From the NCBI GenBank assembly GCA_028023455.1, contig JAQFVV010006630.1, positions 471,696 to 535,695 on the forward strand: DNA of 64,000 nt, given 5' to 3'. The notes beneath the pieces are model-generated. The model was not told the DNA's origin. It worked only from the letters and a program-made list of their open reading frames with translations, and did not search any database. This DNA is from Epiperipatus broadwayi (taxonomy: Eukaryota > Onychophora > Udeonychophora > Euonychophora > Peripatidae). The first letter of the stretch is position 1. The number at the start of each line of letters is the position of its first letter. Shown one piece after another: positions 1 to 10,532 of this stretch. Both the position numbers and the translations under genes were made by a program.

Positions 1-798
1 CTGTAAAGTGCATGTACCATGGTTTAAGCTACCTTATTATTTAAATTAATAGCTAATCTTAAATATTTTATAGAAGAAAGTATCTTTAAATATACAATAA
101 TTGCAAGAGAATATACAATAATAAGTGAGATTTATGTAAGTAAATAGAGGTTTTGTGAACTAAAATGTAGTTAGTGAAAGTAATAAATATAATTGTAAAT
201 ATTATGTAGTAAACTTAGAAGTTGAACCATTGGATAATGATTAATATTGTGAATAAACCACTATATGTTATTGATTTAAAATATTAAATGGAAAGTATAT
301 ACATCAGGAATACATAGTTAATTTGCTAATGAATAAGTGTTTTATGTTTTTTTTTGGTTTAGTTATCAAATAGATAAATGTGATGTGGTAGTGTTTAATT
401 GCACTGTAAACTAATGGTTCTAGAATTTAGATATCCAGTTAATAAGAACATGTATAAACACTAAATATATATTGTAGACTTACTTAAAGTCTATATTGGT
501 AATATTTATATTTATAGTACAATCTAATTACAGGAAAATGGAAATAAATGAAGGGATTTATTTATGGTCAGACTGAAAATAAAAATAGAATTTAGAATTA
601 AATTTTTAAAAAAGTAATATTTGTTTTGCAGATTATTATTGACATATATATAGGTAGTTTATATTAGCATGTTGAAATCACCTGATGGTGTTATTTCTAT
701 GCTATTACACAGAAATATGCCATTTAGGTGGATTCTACTATATAGTGTTCTATTTTAATGTGTAAGTGTAGAAATAGTCTGTTGATATGTGGTGGCTG
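1..798. other. AT-rich sequence without recognised feature
   Basis: Very AT-rich, with stop codons in all frames and no gene, RNA or structured repeat seen. A partial match to the tandem unit that follows begins near 689, where the phrase TTTCTATGCTATTACACAGA recurs in altered form. Confidence 0.6.
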
Positions 799-961
799 TG
801 TCTATTTCTATGCTAATGCACAGAAACATGATGTTTAATCTGCCGCATAAGCCATCATGCCAGCTTAGGCTCAGATTTTGTGTCTATTTCTATGCTAATG
901 CACAGAAACATGATGTTTAATCTGACGCATAAGCCATCATGCCAGCTTGGACTCAGATTTG
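799..961. repeat. 82-bp tandem duplication
   Basis: Two adjacent copies, 799-880 and 881-961, differ at only a few positions. Each opens with TGTCTATTTCTATGCTAATG and ends near CTCAGATTTG. A third degraded partial copy lies upstream at about 689-725. The high identity suggests a recent duplication. A short open frame on the minus strand runs through it but looks accidental. Confidence 0.85.
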
Positions 962-1566
962 TGTTATGTATTTTGGGCATGCAGTCACATTTCACTTTTG
1001 GGTACAGTATTGTGTGAGGGTGGCTGGAATTACAACTCAAAACTATTTTAATATTCATTAAGACCTTTTTTCCTTCTATCTCCCAGATATTCCTTGTGGA
1101 CATAATAACAAAATTAACCAGGTAGTCTACTTTTATATACTTTTTATTTGTTTTGACTCCATGTATACAAGAAAAATATATCATTATCAAAAGGTTAAAG
1201 TAATTTTTATACACAAATAAAAATAATATTCTTCTTAATGATAATTTTAGTTTATTCAAATAAAAAAATATTTGTTTGTTTTCTTCAATTATATTTAAAA
1301 GAAAAGTTTTAATGTATAAATATTTATGGATGATATTGACAAAAGTATATATTTAATAAACATTTACAATATAATATTTTTATGTATGTACATTCATAAG
1401 CTTATTCTTATTGTGATAATAAAATAGTAAACAAATTAAACATACTCATTAAGCTTCAAAAATATTTTTATGTATTTATTTGGAAATATTTATATAATAT
1501 ATTTTTCTTTTTGATTTTATTAGTGTATTGTTCACAACATATGACAGTTACGTTTATAAAGCAACA
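962..1566. other. AT-rich sequence without recognised feature
   Basis: I see no gene, RNA or repeat unit here. The 134-codon minus-strand frame at 855-1259 overlaps the tandem duplication and shows no domain or biased composition. I regard it as chance. Confidence 0.55.
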
Positions 1567-1568
1567 TA

Positions 1569-1740
1569 TGTAAATAATATTTATTTTATAAAGCACAGAT
1601 AGTTAGTTGAAATTAAATTGAAAGACTGCAAACCTTTCATGCTTATTGTACTTATCTGACAGCCAATTAGATGTTATGATGGCTGTCTGAATAATGATCA
1701 ACTAACTATCTGTGCATTATAAAAATAAATATTATTTACA
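1569..1740. mobile_element. 172-bp MITE with TA target duplication (Tc1/mariner type)
   Basis: The first ~43 bases (TGTAAATAATATTTATTTTA, then on through CACAGATAGTTAGTTGA) return as a near-perfect reverse complement at 1698-1740. The element is flanked by TA at 1567-1568 and 1741-1742, the duplication expected for Tc1/mariner-class elements. The interior holds a small hairpin (GACAGCC...GGCTGTC). It has no coding capacity, so mobility would need a transposase supplied elsewhere. Confidence 0.75.
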
Positions 1741-2047
1741 TACATTAGTGCAATTTATAACATTTAAAAACTACTGCATAATAAATTGTAGGATTTTGTG
1801 CTGTATGTTTGTAATTTAGACTCAGTTGAATTAAATGTGACGATATTTAAAGCTTCACGCTTTCAAAAACCTAAATGCTTCAGACTGGCTTAGATATATA
1901 AAAAGACAAGTAAAGAAGAGGGTGTATTGCCCTTTTCTTGTAAAATTCTCTGTCCTGTGTTTACGGTTTTATCATTATTCAGACAGTCATCATAACATCT
2001 GATTGGCTGTCAGATAAGTAAAGGTTTGCAGCCTTTCAATTTAATTA
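1612..2047. repeat. Inverted repeat sharing the MITE interior
   Basis: The MITE interior at 1612-1697 recurs as its reverse complement at about 1975-2047; compare CTGACAGCCAATTAGATGTT with AACATCTGATTGGCTGTCAG. The arms are ~75-85 bp with a ~280-bp spacer containing the MITE's right arm. The arrangement fits a second, partly deleted relative inserted in the opposite orientation, or a larger fold-back element. Confidence 0.7.
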
Positions 2048-3795
2048 AAGCAACATAATGAGTATAATAGAAGGAATATTTTATTTGCTTCTTAATTTTA
2101 TATATATATATTTGTTATTATTGTTTGTATTAAAAAAAATTGTTTGTTAATTAAATTGGTTTTCTGTGATCATTAGCAATTAAATTATTACACTATATAT
2201 TAATATAAACTTTGAGTCTCTATATTTTGTTTGTTGTTCATATATTACAATATTAGCTAGCCAGAATATTGAATAAGCATCTTATTTGTTTCATTTTAAT
2301 ACCATATATTTATCAATCCAAGTAGAATCTGAATAAGATCTTTTATTAGAAATAAATGCTATTGCATTTGGCGCTATTAAACATAAGGTTCGATAATAGT
2401 GATAACATTGTGTTATTATTTAATTTTATTCTATTACAATATAAATACATTAGAATCACTATCATCATTCTCCACAGTAACGTTATTTAATTATTTATTA
2501 TGTATTAGCTAAGTCATATGAATGAGTAATAATTATATTTATAAAAACTAGGAATTGTACAATAGATTATTATTACTAACAGAGCATAAAATGTTATTAC
2601 TAACAAAACACTTTTTTTTAATGGATGTAAATAAAAATGAAATTAGTAAATATATATAAAAGCAAGTGAAGTCAATAAGAACGAAAAAATAGTTATTTTA
2701 TACTGGCACATTTAACGTCTGTAACTTATTTTGTGGCAGTAGATAAGTTATCATATTTATTTTAAAATGGTTTTTTTTTTTCCGAGTAAAAATGGTAATG
2801 TTAATTTCTCTTCAAGCTTGACATATGATAAGTATTAACATCAAAAGCAGCTTTTACTTAAAAACAAAACTATATTGTTAATGATTGATTTAAGAAAAGG
2901 CAACGGAGCCGCACAAATGATATTTTATCTATCAGATTTATAATTTATTAAATGAGATTGTAAGTACTAATTTGATAGGGAAAAAAAACATAAATATAAA
3001 ATACCAGATTTTAGTAATACTTATGGAAAGTGAAATACAAGTATAGCATATATATTTAAGCTAGATGTAATTATGAAGATAAATTTTATAAGCAAGCTCA
3101 AAATTTCACATGCTAAAATAAATATATTAAAAAAAGGGAAAGCAATACAAACTATCACAGATAATGATCAAGATTTATCAATTTGTAGTACTATATTATT
3201 ATCTTTCATCGAATCTCTTCCAGGCAGAGATCTTAATATACATACACACATATGTATATGTAATAAAGGATGACTAGAATTATAACAATAAGAGATGCAA
3301 GATATGCTGTAGATTTGGGCAATGTATTCTTAATTCTGTATTTAATAGTATTTCTAAAAGATCTGAGGCATGGATTGATAATGAGATAGTATTTGATAAG
3401 CTGTTGCTAATTGTCAATAAATAAATTATACAAAGTGATACTATTATGAAATTCTTCAGTATTTTTGTAAAATATTCTACATTATTTATGTTATAAAAAA
3501 TATTAGATGATTTATATTTTAAAATTGAGAGGTAGAACTTAATATTAATTTTAGTTTTAGAATGAATAAATAAAAGTTTATTTACAAATCAGGGTGATGT
3601 AAAACTTTTAGATATTCTCATATAATTTTATTACTATATAAATAATTGGATATAGTTTTACTGTTTATATATGTTGTGGTAAAATTTATTCAATATTTTC
3701 ATATATAAAATGCCTAATAATGTGCCTATTTTCACTTTAATATGTAATATATGAGTTCTTAAATAATTATGATTGGATGAATTTCTCTCCATTCT
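2048..3795. other. AT-rich sequence without recognised feature
   Basis: I see no supported gene or RNA. A 66-codon plus-strand frame at 3073-3273 has no recognisable domain and A/T-driven composition, so it is not called. TA runs near 2100 are simple sequence. Confidence 0.55.
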
Positions 3796-3799
3796 TTAT

Positions 3800-5350
3800 T
3801 GCACAATAAGCCACCATCATTTTATAACTATCTTAAATTAAACCTTTTTAGAAATTTTAATTTATGGCACAAAGACATCCAAATAAGTCAGATTTCAGAG
3901 TCATTTTATAACAAAACTGTAAGTTGCCTATCTTTTTGTTATATCCATGCCAATTTATTTTGTCAGATAAAAGGAGATTGTCTTCTATTTAACCTTTGGT
4001 TTGTTATATTGTAAACAAATCAAGCATTGATACCCTAAAAGCCTGAAACTTTACAATATGGATATCTTTATTTGTATATAGATCAAGCCAGCTTACTCTT
4101 TGAAATATTAATTTAGATAAAATACTAATGATTTTAATCTGTACCTAACTGATTTTATATCTGATTAAATATGAAAGATTAGACATATAAAATTTATTTC
4201 AGGGAACAAACATGTCCAAATATGGTACTAGAATACATTATAAGCCAGATTATTAAAATAAACCCTTAAATATACTTACATTTTTGTTATATCAGTGCCA
4301 ATCTATTTTATTAAATGAAAGGAAATCCTCTTCTACATGGTCTTTGGTTTGTTCTATTGTAAGTAAATAAGACATTAATCTCACCTAAGCCAGACATGGA
4401 ATATCAGCAATGATCTTTTTTTAATAATCAGTCAGTTTATTAATTTCACATATTAATTTAGATAAAATACTAGTAATTTGCAATATGGCAAATCAAAGTC
4501 AGATGAGATTGACTTTATAATAGCAAAAATGTAGCCATGTTTCCAGATTTATTTAAAGAATGATTCTTTAGATTTTGGCTTATAAAGATTCTTGGTAATG
4601 TATTCATAGTTGTTGTTCTGTGAAATAAATTCACATTCCTAACATTGCATATTTGATCATGTGTAAAACCATTTCCTTCTGATTAAAATTATTAGTATTT
4701 TAACTAAATTAATATTTGAAATGGTAATCTGATTTCATTGATATAAAACTAAAGGTTGCTTCTAATATGCAGTTTTAGCCTTTTAGAATATCAGTGCTAT
4801 AATAAACTGAAACTGAAGGTAAAATAAAAGAGGATATCGTTTTATGTGACAACAGTGATTGACATTAATATAACAAAAGGTATAGGCATATTTACAAGCT
4901 TATTTAAAAAAAATTCTATAAAATCTGGATTGTAATGATTTATAGTAATGGATCTAGATGCTGATGATTTGTGAAATAGATTCATATTCCTAATGTTATG
5001 CATATTTGATCAACTGTAAAGACATTTACATGCTGATTAAACTCATAATTATTTATCTAAATTAATATTTAAAATGGTGTTTGCTTGATTGATATAAAAA
5101 CAAAAACCTCTAATATAAAATTTTAGCTTTTTTGAGCATCAATGCTTGATTTATTTACATTATAACAAACTGAAGATGAGATAGACAAAGATCTGACAAA
5201 TTTTTTTTATGTATATTTGTAATGTATTTGAACATACTTGTTTCATAAAATAAATTTATAGTACTAATGTCAGGTATTTAATCAGCCATAAAATAATGTA
5301 CATCCTGATTAAAATTATTAGTGCATCTTACAATATAATAGGTCTCAGAG
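3800..5350. repeat. Degenerate ~340-bp repeat array with orientation switch
   Basis: Two direct units occupy about 3800-4150 and 4200-4510. Both contain a GTTATATCxRTGCCAAT-like segment followed by CTTTGGTTTGTTxTATTGTAA. Two or three units in the opposite orientation follow at about 4560-4830, 4900-5180 and 5220-5350. For example TTTGAAATATTAATTTAG near 4100 is matched by CTAAATTAATATTTGAAA near 4705. Units are diverged by tens of percent, so the array is old. I do not recognise the family. Confidence 0.6.
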
Positions 5351-5654
5351 CTTTCCTTTTTTTTTTTTTTACTAAGGCTGATTTTTTTTTCTTTTTTGTA
5401 ATATTTATCTCATTATTGTTGTGTAATATTTATACAATGAGAATGGTTTCAAATCTTCATATATTAAGATTTTGCCTTTAAAATATTTATTTATATCACC
5501 TGTGGTAATATATTCAAACTGCATAATCATGTTTATGTTTTTGTGCAATAGAATCACAAGTTTATGATCTGCTAATATTTTTTTAAAAACTTAAAAACAA
5601 GCTTTTATATTCTAAAAGATTGTTCATATGTATGTGAATATTATATATATATAT

Positions 5655-7854
5655 TGTAATGGTATATGCCATTACATTAATTTAAAATTAGAATAAAAAC
5701 GGTTTTAAGTTCGTAAATAAAAAAAAAACTAAAAACTAAAATTAAAGAATTGTTCAATGTATGTATATATATTCGCACAGATGCAAAACTTTAAAAATTA
5801 TTTTTCTTTTAGAAAAAAAAAATTTGAATGTACTTTTTTTTTAAGTGTCATAGCATTGGCCAGGACACGAACCCGCAACCCGTGCAACTGCCTGCAAGTT
5901 CAAGGCAGTCATGCTGACCTCTCGACCACCAATGCAAGACATATTTGAACGTACTTTTTTATAAAAACGTACAAAAGTACAAGATCTAAAGATAAAATAT
6001 TTTTGTAAATGGAAATGATGTGTTTATTAATTATCAAAAAGCAAGCTAGCCCTTGGGGATCTTATATAAAAAAGTCAGATGAAATATAGATAAGAGAACA
6101 AAAATAAATTAGATGTTCAATAGAAGCAGCAATGAAGGCTCGGACCATAATGAAAAATTGGAACAGGAAGCCATTGTTCAGTGAATCCGGATGATCAGTA
6201 TAAAAGGAAAAATATTGAAATTAAGAACAGTCCAGCTTGATTTTGTGAGAAGAGTGATAAGATGCACTTGTTGCTCTCTCTCACTTATTTCAAATGAAAT
6301 GACTGTAATACCATGATTGAACCAGCTAAGGCCACCTTCAGATAGACCGGTCTTCAAATAAAGACTTTGTGGGAATTGACACCAGGAACTGGGAGCTCTT
6401 CTACTGTAAGATATAAACAGAAAAATTTTACTACAAGTAATTAAGAACTTTAAAGATTTGACAAGCTAAACATAATTTTTTTTTAAATGAACTTTAATCT
6501 GACTTTTCAAATCAATTATTAATGTTTAATTTTTATACATTTGAGTTTGCTAAAAATCATTTCCATCTTTTTTTTCATTAATATTTGTTGTATAAATTAT
6601 TTAAATGCATTAAATTTAAGTTGGGTATAGACACTTGCATAAATTCATTAATGTTTAATTGTGTTTTTGTTTTTATATTTGATTAGAATATATAGACATT
6701 GGATAAATAATGATACCTTATGGTGAGTATCTAAAATGTATTTATTCGGATGTCTTTTAAGTTATTGGTGTCAATGCGGCATATTATGATGAATGCCATT
6801 GGATTTCTTGTAAATTTCCCTCTGCAATTCCATCAATGATTTTATATTTTGATCGTTTATGTTTATTTTGAGATGTTTTTGACTGTGTAATCTATGTATC
6901 CGATCTATACTCAACATTATAAAACAAACTTATAAAATTCATCTGTGCAAAAAGTATATAAATGTTAAAATTAAGTCGGGCATGAATGGCTATATATATT
7001 TGTAAAGTTATATTCATTAATTAAGGGAGGGTTAATCTTAGGTTATTTGTTTCATAGTTGGATTGGGTCAATGGATTGGATATATTGGTGTAATTAGTAA
7101 ATGTAGTATGAGGTCCACCATGTGCAGGATCACATTTTATGCCGCACACCCCCTTTTTGCCTATGGAAAGGGATAATAAGATGGAAAACACAGTCCCTCC
7201 TATGGAGTTATTTTTTATTGTTCTTACCAGACAGATGTAGCATTCCTGTCTGGATGAGAGTCAATGTCTTCTTTAATCATGCTGTTCAGATGTACATTCC
7301 TGACAGTATGGTATTTTGTGCTTTCATATTCATGTTGCATTGAATACCTCAATGTATCAGATGGATTGACGTCGGTTTGACTGCGAACTTTTGGCCTAAA
7401 GTTACGTAAGGAATAGAATATTTTCTTTTCAAATGCAATCTATGTAGTTTATTCATACTCGACACTCTTAAAAAATATTATTAAATTCATCTGTGAGGAT
7501 GGTTTAAAATTTTAAAATAATAATTTAAATTAAAAGTTAATACTAAAATTTAAAATAATAAATGTTATTCCTCAAATTTTAAATATTATATAATGTGCGT
7601 TAATAAATGTTTGTGTATTATTTACTGGCAGTGGCTTGTATTTTTTTATATTTAAGATAGAAATTAAATAAAGATATATATATATTATCTCTGCGTCTCC
7701 ACTGAGCTAGTGACTGGGGCTAACGGTCTAAATATAAAATAAAATTTTTTCTTAACTTACGTATCTACCTACTGTATAAATTTTCTTGGTTCAAATGGCC
7801 TTGTGGCACCCTGTATGGCAGATACGGTAAGACTCTAACTCCCAGACCATTATA
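5655..7854 (+). mobile_element. LTR-like element A, ~2.2 kb, ATAT target duplication
   Basis: It starts TGTAATGG after an (AT)n tract and ends CCATTATA before another, giving a possible ATAT duplication (5651-5654 and 7855-7858); within (AT)n this alone is weak. Support comes from a minus-strand relative at 47537-49676 with matching sequence over most of its length. Shared segments include the run around 6700-6900, the segment around 7020-7240 (SNNGACAGATGTAG-like) and a 3' end with GGTTCAAATG. A phrase is repeated inside each copy (AATCTATGTA...ATTCATCTGTG near 6885 and 7435). There is no coding domain, so it looks like a solo LTR or a non-autonomous element. A TGTAATGG...CCATTACA hairpin occupies 5655-5676. 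Confidence 0.6.
5853..5935 (-). pseudogene. Retroposed tRNA-like sequence (Ser/Leu-like class II shape)
   Basis: On the minus strand the ends form a perfect 7-bp acceptor stem (GCATTGG / CCAATGC). The start of the D region reads TGGTCGAGAGGTCAGC, and a box-B-like GCGGGTTCGTGTCC forms the T arm. Length (83 nt) and the extra arm resemble tRNA-Ser/Leu. The anticodon arm pairs CTGCCT with AGGCAG but leaves a 9-nt loop, and the T stem has one mismatch, so a working tRNA is unlikely. It is flanked by an 18-bp direct repeat (5822-5839 and 5943-5960, one C/T difference), with an A-run on its 3' side. That is the signature of retroposition, from a tRNA or from a tRNA-headed SINE. Confidence 0.6.
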
Positions 7855-8383
7855 ATATATATATATATTGGTAAACTCTCTTGTAGTAAATAATTATTTG
7901 CATAATTGAATGCAGGTCTAATATATCTTCTTCAGTATTTTTTTTTTATAAAATCAGATAGCATGTGGTGTTTGAACATTAGAAGTGTAGACTATGTACA
8001 ACTGTTCCATTCACTTGACAACAGTGATGTTTTATATTTAAATAGATAGTGAATCAATTCAGAAACACCTTGCTTTTAACTGCTTGGGACAATTTCCTAT
8101 TTATCTCATATAAGCTATCTTAGTAGATTTGTTTATATAATCCACATGAGTTATTCCATAGTTTTTTATAAGTGTCAAGGATGAGCAATATTTGAGACTA
8201 AATATTTTTTGTGTGCATATAAGTATATATATAATTAAATATTTCAATGATCTGTTATTATAACATATATATATATATGTAAACAAAAAAATACTTATAA
8301 ATCCAATAAATAATATTATATTTCAACCAGAGGACTGGTTTTCATCAGAAAAAAAACATACACAGTAAAATATATATATATAT
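7855..8383. other. AT-rich sequence with TA microsatellite tracts
   Basis: It holds several (TA)n runs (7855-7866, 8264-8279 and 8371-8383) but no supported gene. The small minus-strand frame at 8101-8286 is built largely from the TA run and is not called. Confidence 0.5.
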
Positions 8384-8541
8384 AGTAATGGATGCTTAAA
8401 ACACCATTACAAAGTTGAAGTATTGCAGGGCTAAAAATAAATTTATAAATGTTCGATTTTCTTTATAAAACTTGATTAAAAGTTTTGCGGTTTTTTTTTA
8501 TGTTTGTACAAATATATATGTAAGTACTTGGGAATTATATT
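8384..8541 (+). repeat. Possible 5' end of another LTR-like element (G)
   Basis: Directly after a (TA)n tract, AGTAATGG at 8384-8391 pairs with CCATTACA at 8404-8411. The same kind of hairpin starts element A and occurs at 46503 and 49652. About 150 bp later the sequence is interrupted by the DNA transposon at 8542. A possible 3' end is GACATTATA just before the long (TA)n at 13028, but I cannot show homology across the interior. Confidence 0.3.
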
Positions 8542-8557
8542 GGTACTTGTGTATAAT

Positions 8558-8741
8558 TCAACTGATGACGTATTACCCTGAAGGCATATCAGTCTAATCT
8601 TGCGATTTTTAAGATAACGTCTCCAAGTGATTTGCGGACACCTGTAATCGCTAAAATGTGTCCGCAGATCACGTGAACACGGTATGTTAAAAAACGCAAC
8701 ATTAGACCAATAGGCCTTCAGGGTAATACATCATCGGTTGA
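8558..8741. repeat. 184-bp internal palindrome of the DNA transposon
   Basis: TCAACTGATGACGTATTACC at the left reads back as GGTAATACATCATCGGTTGA at the right. The centre also pairs (TTTGCGGACAC with GTGTCCGCAGA). The outer bases overlap the inner part of the transposon's left TIR, so the left end could form a long hairpin. It may be a smaller MITE of the same family captured inside, or a subterminal transposase-binding region. Confidence 0.7.
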
Positions 8742-9059
8742 TCACATGGTAAAAAACAAAAAAACATGGCAAAAATATAAAAAAAATTAAACATAAAAAA
8801 AAGAAAAAAAATGTGACGCAGGTCACGTGATAAAAAACAAAAAAAAAAGGGCAAAAATCTGACGCATGTGTCAAAATAATTTAGAAAAAACTATATTCTA
8901 ATTTATAAAACCACCCTATATTATGCTCAATTATAAAAAACAGCGCGTAGCGCTGGAGTTGGCGGGGGGGCCCTTTGTGTTTTTGACAAGCCGTTAGGCT
9001 TGGCGTACACCTATACCTTGTATTACTCTCATAGCTGTAATTTTTATAATTGTCCATGA

Positions 9060-10290
9060 ATTTACGAAAAATAATTTTCTGTATGATATAATTCAGAAAT
9101 TAAAAATTAAATTAAAACGTAATTCAATTGTAGAAATATTAACAAAAATTTTTTGTAAATTTTAAATAAACAGCTAAATTAAAAAGACGCAATTTAATGC
9201 AAATCTGGTATTAATGGTGTCATTTAATGCAAATCTGGTATTAATGGTGTCGCACCCTGTAATTTTTATAATATCAGACATTGTATTACTCTCATAGCTG
9301 TATGATATAATTCAGAAATTAAAAATAAAATTAAAACGTAATTCAATGTAAGTTTGAGAATTGTAGAAATATTAACAAATATTTTTTGTAAATAAGTTTG
9401 AGAATTGTAGAAATATTAACAAAAACTTTTTGTAAATTTTAAATAAACACCTAAATAAAAAAGACGCGATCTAATGCAAATCTGGTATTAATGGCGCTGC
9501 ACTTTTACATGCATTTGGTAATTTTAAAAACGTACTGCATATTGCAAAATTGATTTAAAAAATTATTTCAAATTATTTACACATTAAAAACGTAATGTAG
9601 AAATATTAACAAAAAGTACTTTACCCGAATTAATGCGAATCTGGCATTAATGGCATCCTTGTTATCACATGCATTGGTAATGTATATTCAAAATTTGTTT
9701 TAAAAAATTATTGAAAATTATTTACACATTAAACGTAATTCAATGTAATTTTGCGAATTGTAGAAATATTAACAAATATTTTTTGTAAATAAGTTTGAGA
9801 ATTGTAGAAATATTAACAAAAACTTTTTGTAAATTTTAAATAAACACCTAAATAAAAAAGACGCGATCTAATGCAAATCTGGTATTAATGGTGTCCAGAA
9901 AACGCCGCACTTTTACATGCATTTGATAATTTTTAAAACGTACTGCATATTGCAAAATTGATTTAAAAAATTATTTCAAATTATTTACACATTAAAAACG
10001 TAATGTAGAAATATTAACAAAAAGTTTTTGTAAATTTAAAATAAACAGATAAATAAAAAACACTTTACCGGAGAATAAATTATTTACACATTAAACGTAA
10101 TTCAATGTAAGTTTCAGAATTGTAGAAATATTAAAAAAAACTTTTTGTAAATTTAAAATAAACAGATAAATAAAAAACACTTTACCGGAGAAGTTTGAGA
10201 ATTGTAGAAATATTAACAAAAAAATTTTTGTAAATTTAAAATAAACAGATAAATAAAACTTTACCCGAATTAACAGCTCAAAAAAGTAAC
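9060..10290. repeat. Degenerate tandem repeats inside the DNA transposon
   Basis: Two phrases recur in changing order: GTAGAAATATTAACAAAAAN, with TTTTTGTAAATTTTAAATAA, and AATGCAAATCTGGTATTAAT followed by GGTGTC/GGCGC. Runs repeat near 9120-9250, 9340-9500, 9595-9660, 9745-9900, 10000-10070 and 10115-10270. Unit boundaries differ, implying repeated slippage or unequal exchange. The 75-codon minus-strand frame at 10091-10318 is a by-product of these repeats. Confidence 0.7.
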
Positions 10291-10532
10291 CGTGATGCCG
10301 TGGATAGCAAAATCGCAATAGACAGAAAAATCAAAAAATTTCCCAAACCTCTCTACAAATTTTAAATCTCGCGGGTGAAAAAAAAAAAAATTGACTCTCT
10401 GATGGATTAATCACGCCAGTCACTTGGTTACCATGACAACATTGTCATGCAAAAAACGTCGATGTCTACCGGAAGGGAAATCGGTAAGTCAAAAACGTCA
10501 TCGGTTGAATTATTCACAAGTACCATTATATT

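Larger units (their letters stand above)
8542..10524. mobile_element. Non-autonomous DNA transposon, 1,983 bp, 30-bp TIRs, 8-bp target duplication
   Basis: The left end GGTACTTGTGTATAATTCAA (8542 on) is the reverse complement of the right end TTGAATTATTCACAAGTACC (to 10524), with two mismatches over 30 bp. Both ends are flanked by ATTATATT (8534-8541 and 10525-10532). An 8-bp duplication is typical of hAT elements and also occurs in P and Merlin; the GGTACTTG end does not settle the superfamily. There is no transposase. The interior holds a 184-bp palindrome next to the left end and a long block of degenerate tandem repeats. Local CpG content is higher than in the surroundings. Confidence 0.75.

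Noticed and set aside
855-1259. 134-codon minus-strand frame
   Set aside because: It overlaps the 82-bp tandem duplication, has no domain and no conserved composition; expected by chance in this length of sequence.
3073-3273. 66-codon frame as a small gene
   Set aside because: No domain, no relative elsewhere in the window and no promoter nearby.
5853-5935. Functional tRNA-Ser or tRNA-Leu gene
   Set aside because: The anticodon loop has nine bases, the T stem a mismatch, and target-site duplications show it was retroposed.
7122-7343. 73-codon frame in element A and frames at 48385-48664 in element B
   Set aside because: The frames in the two related elements are not the same frame and contain lesions, so there is no shared protein.
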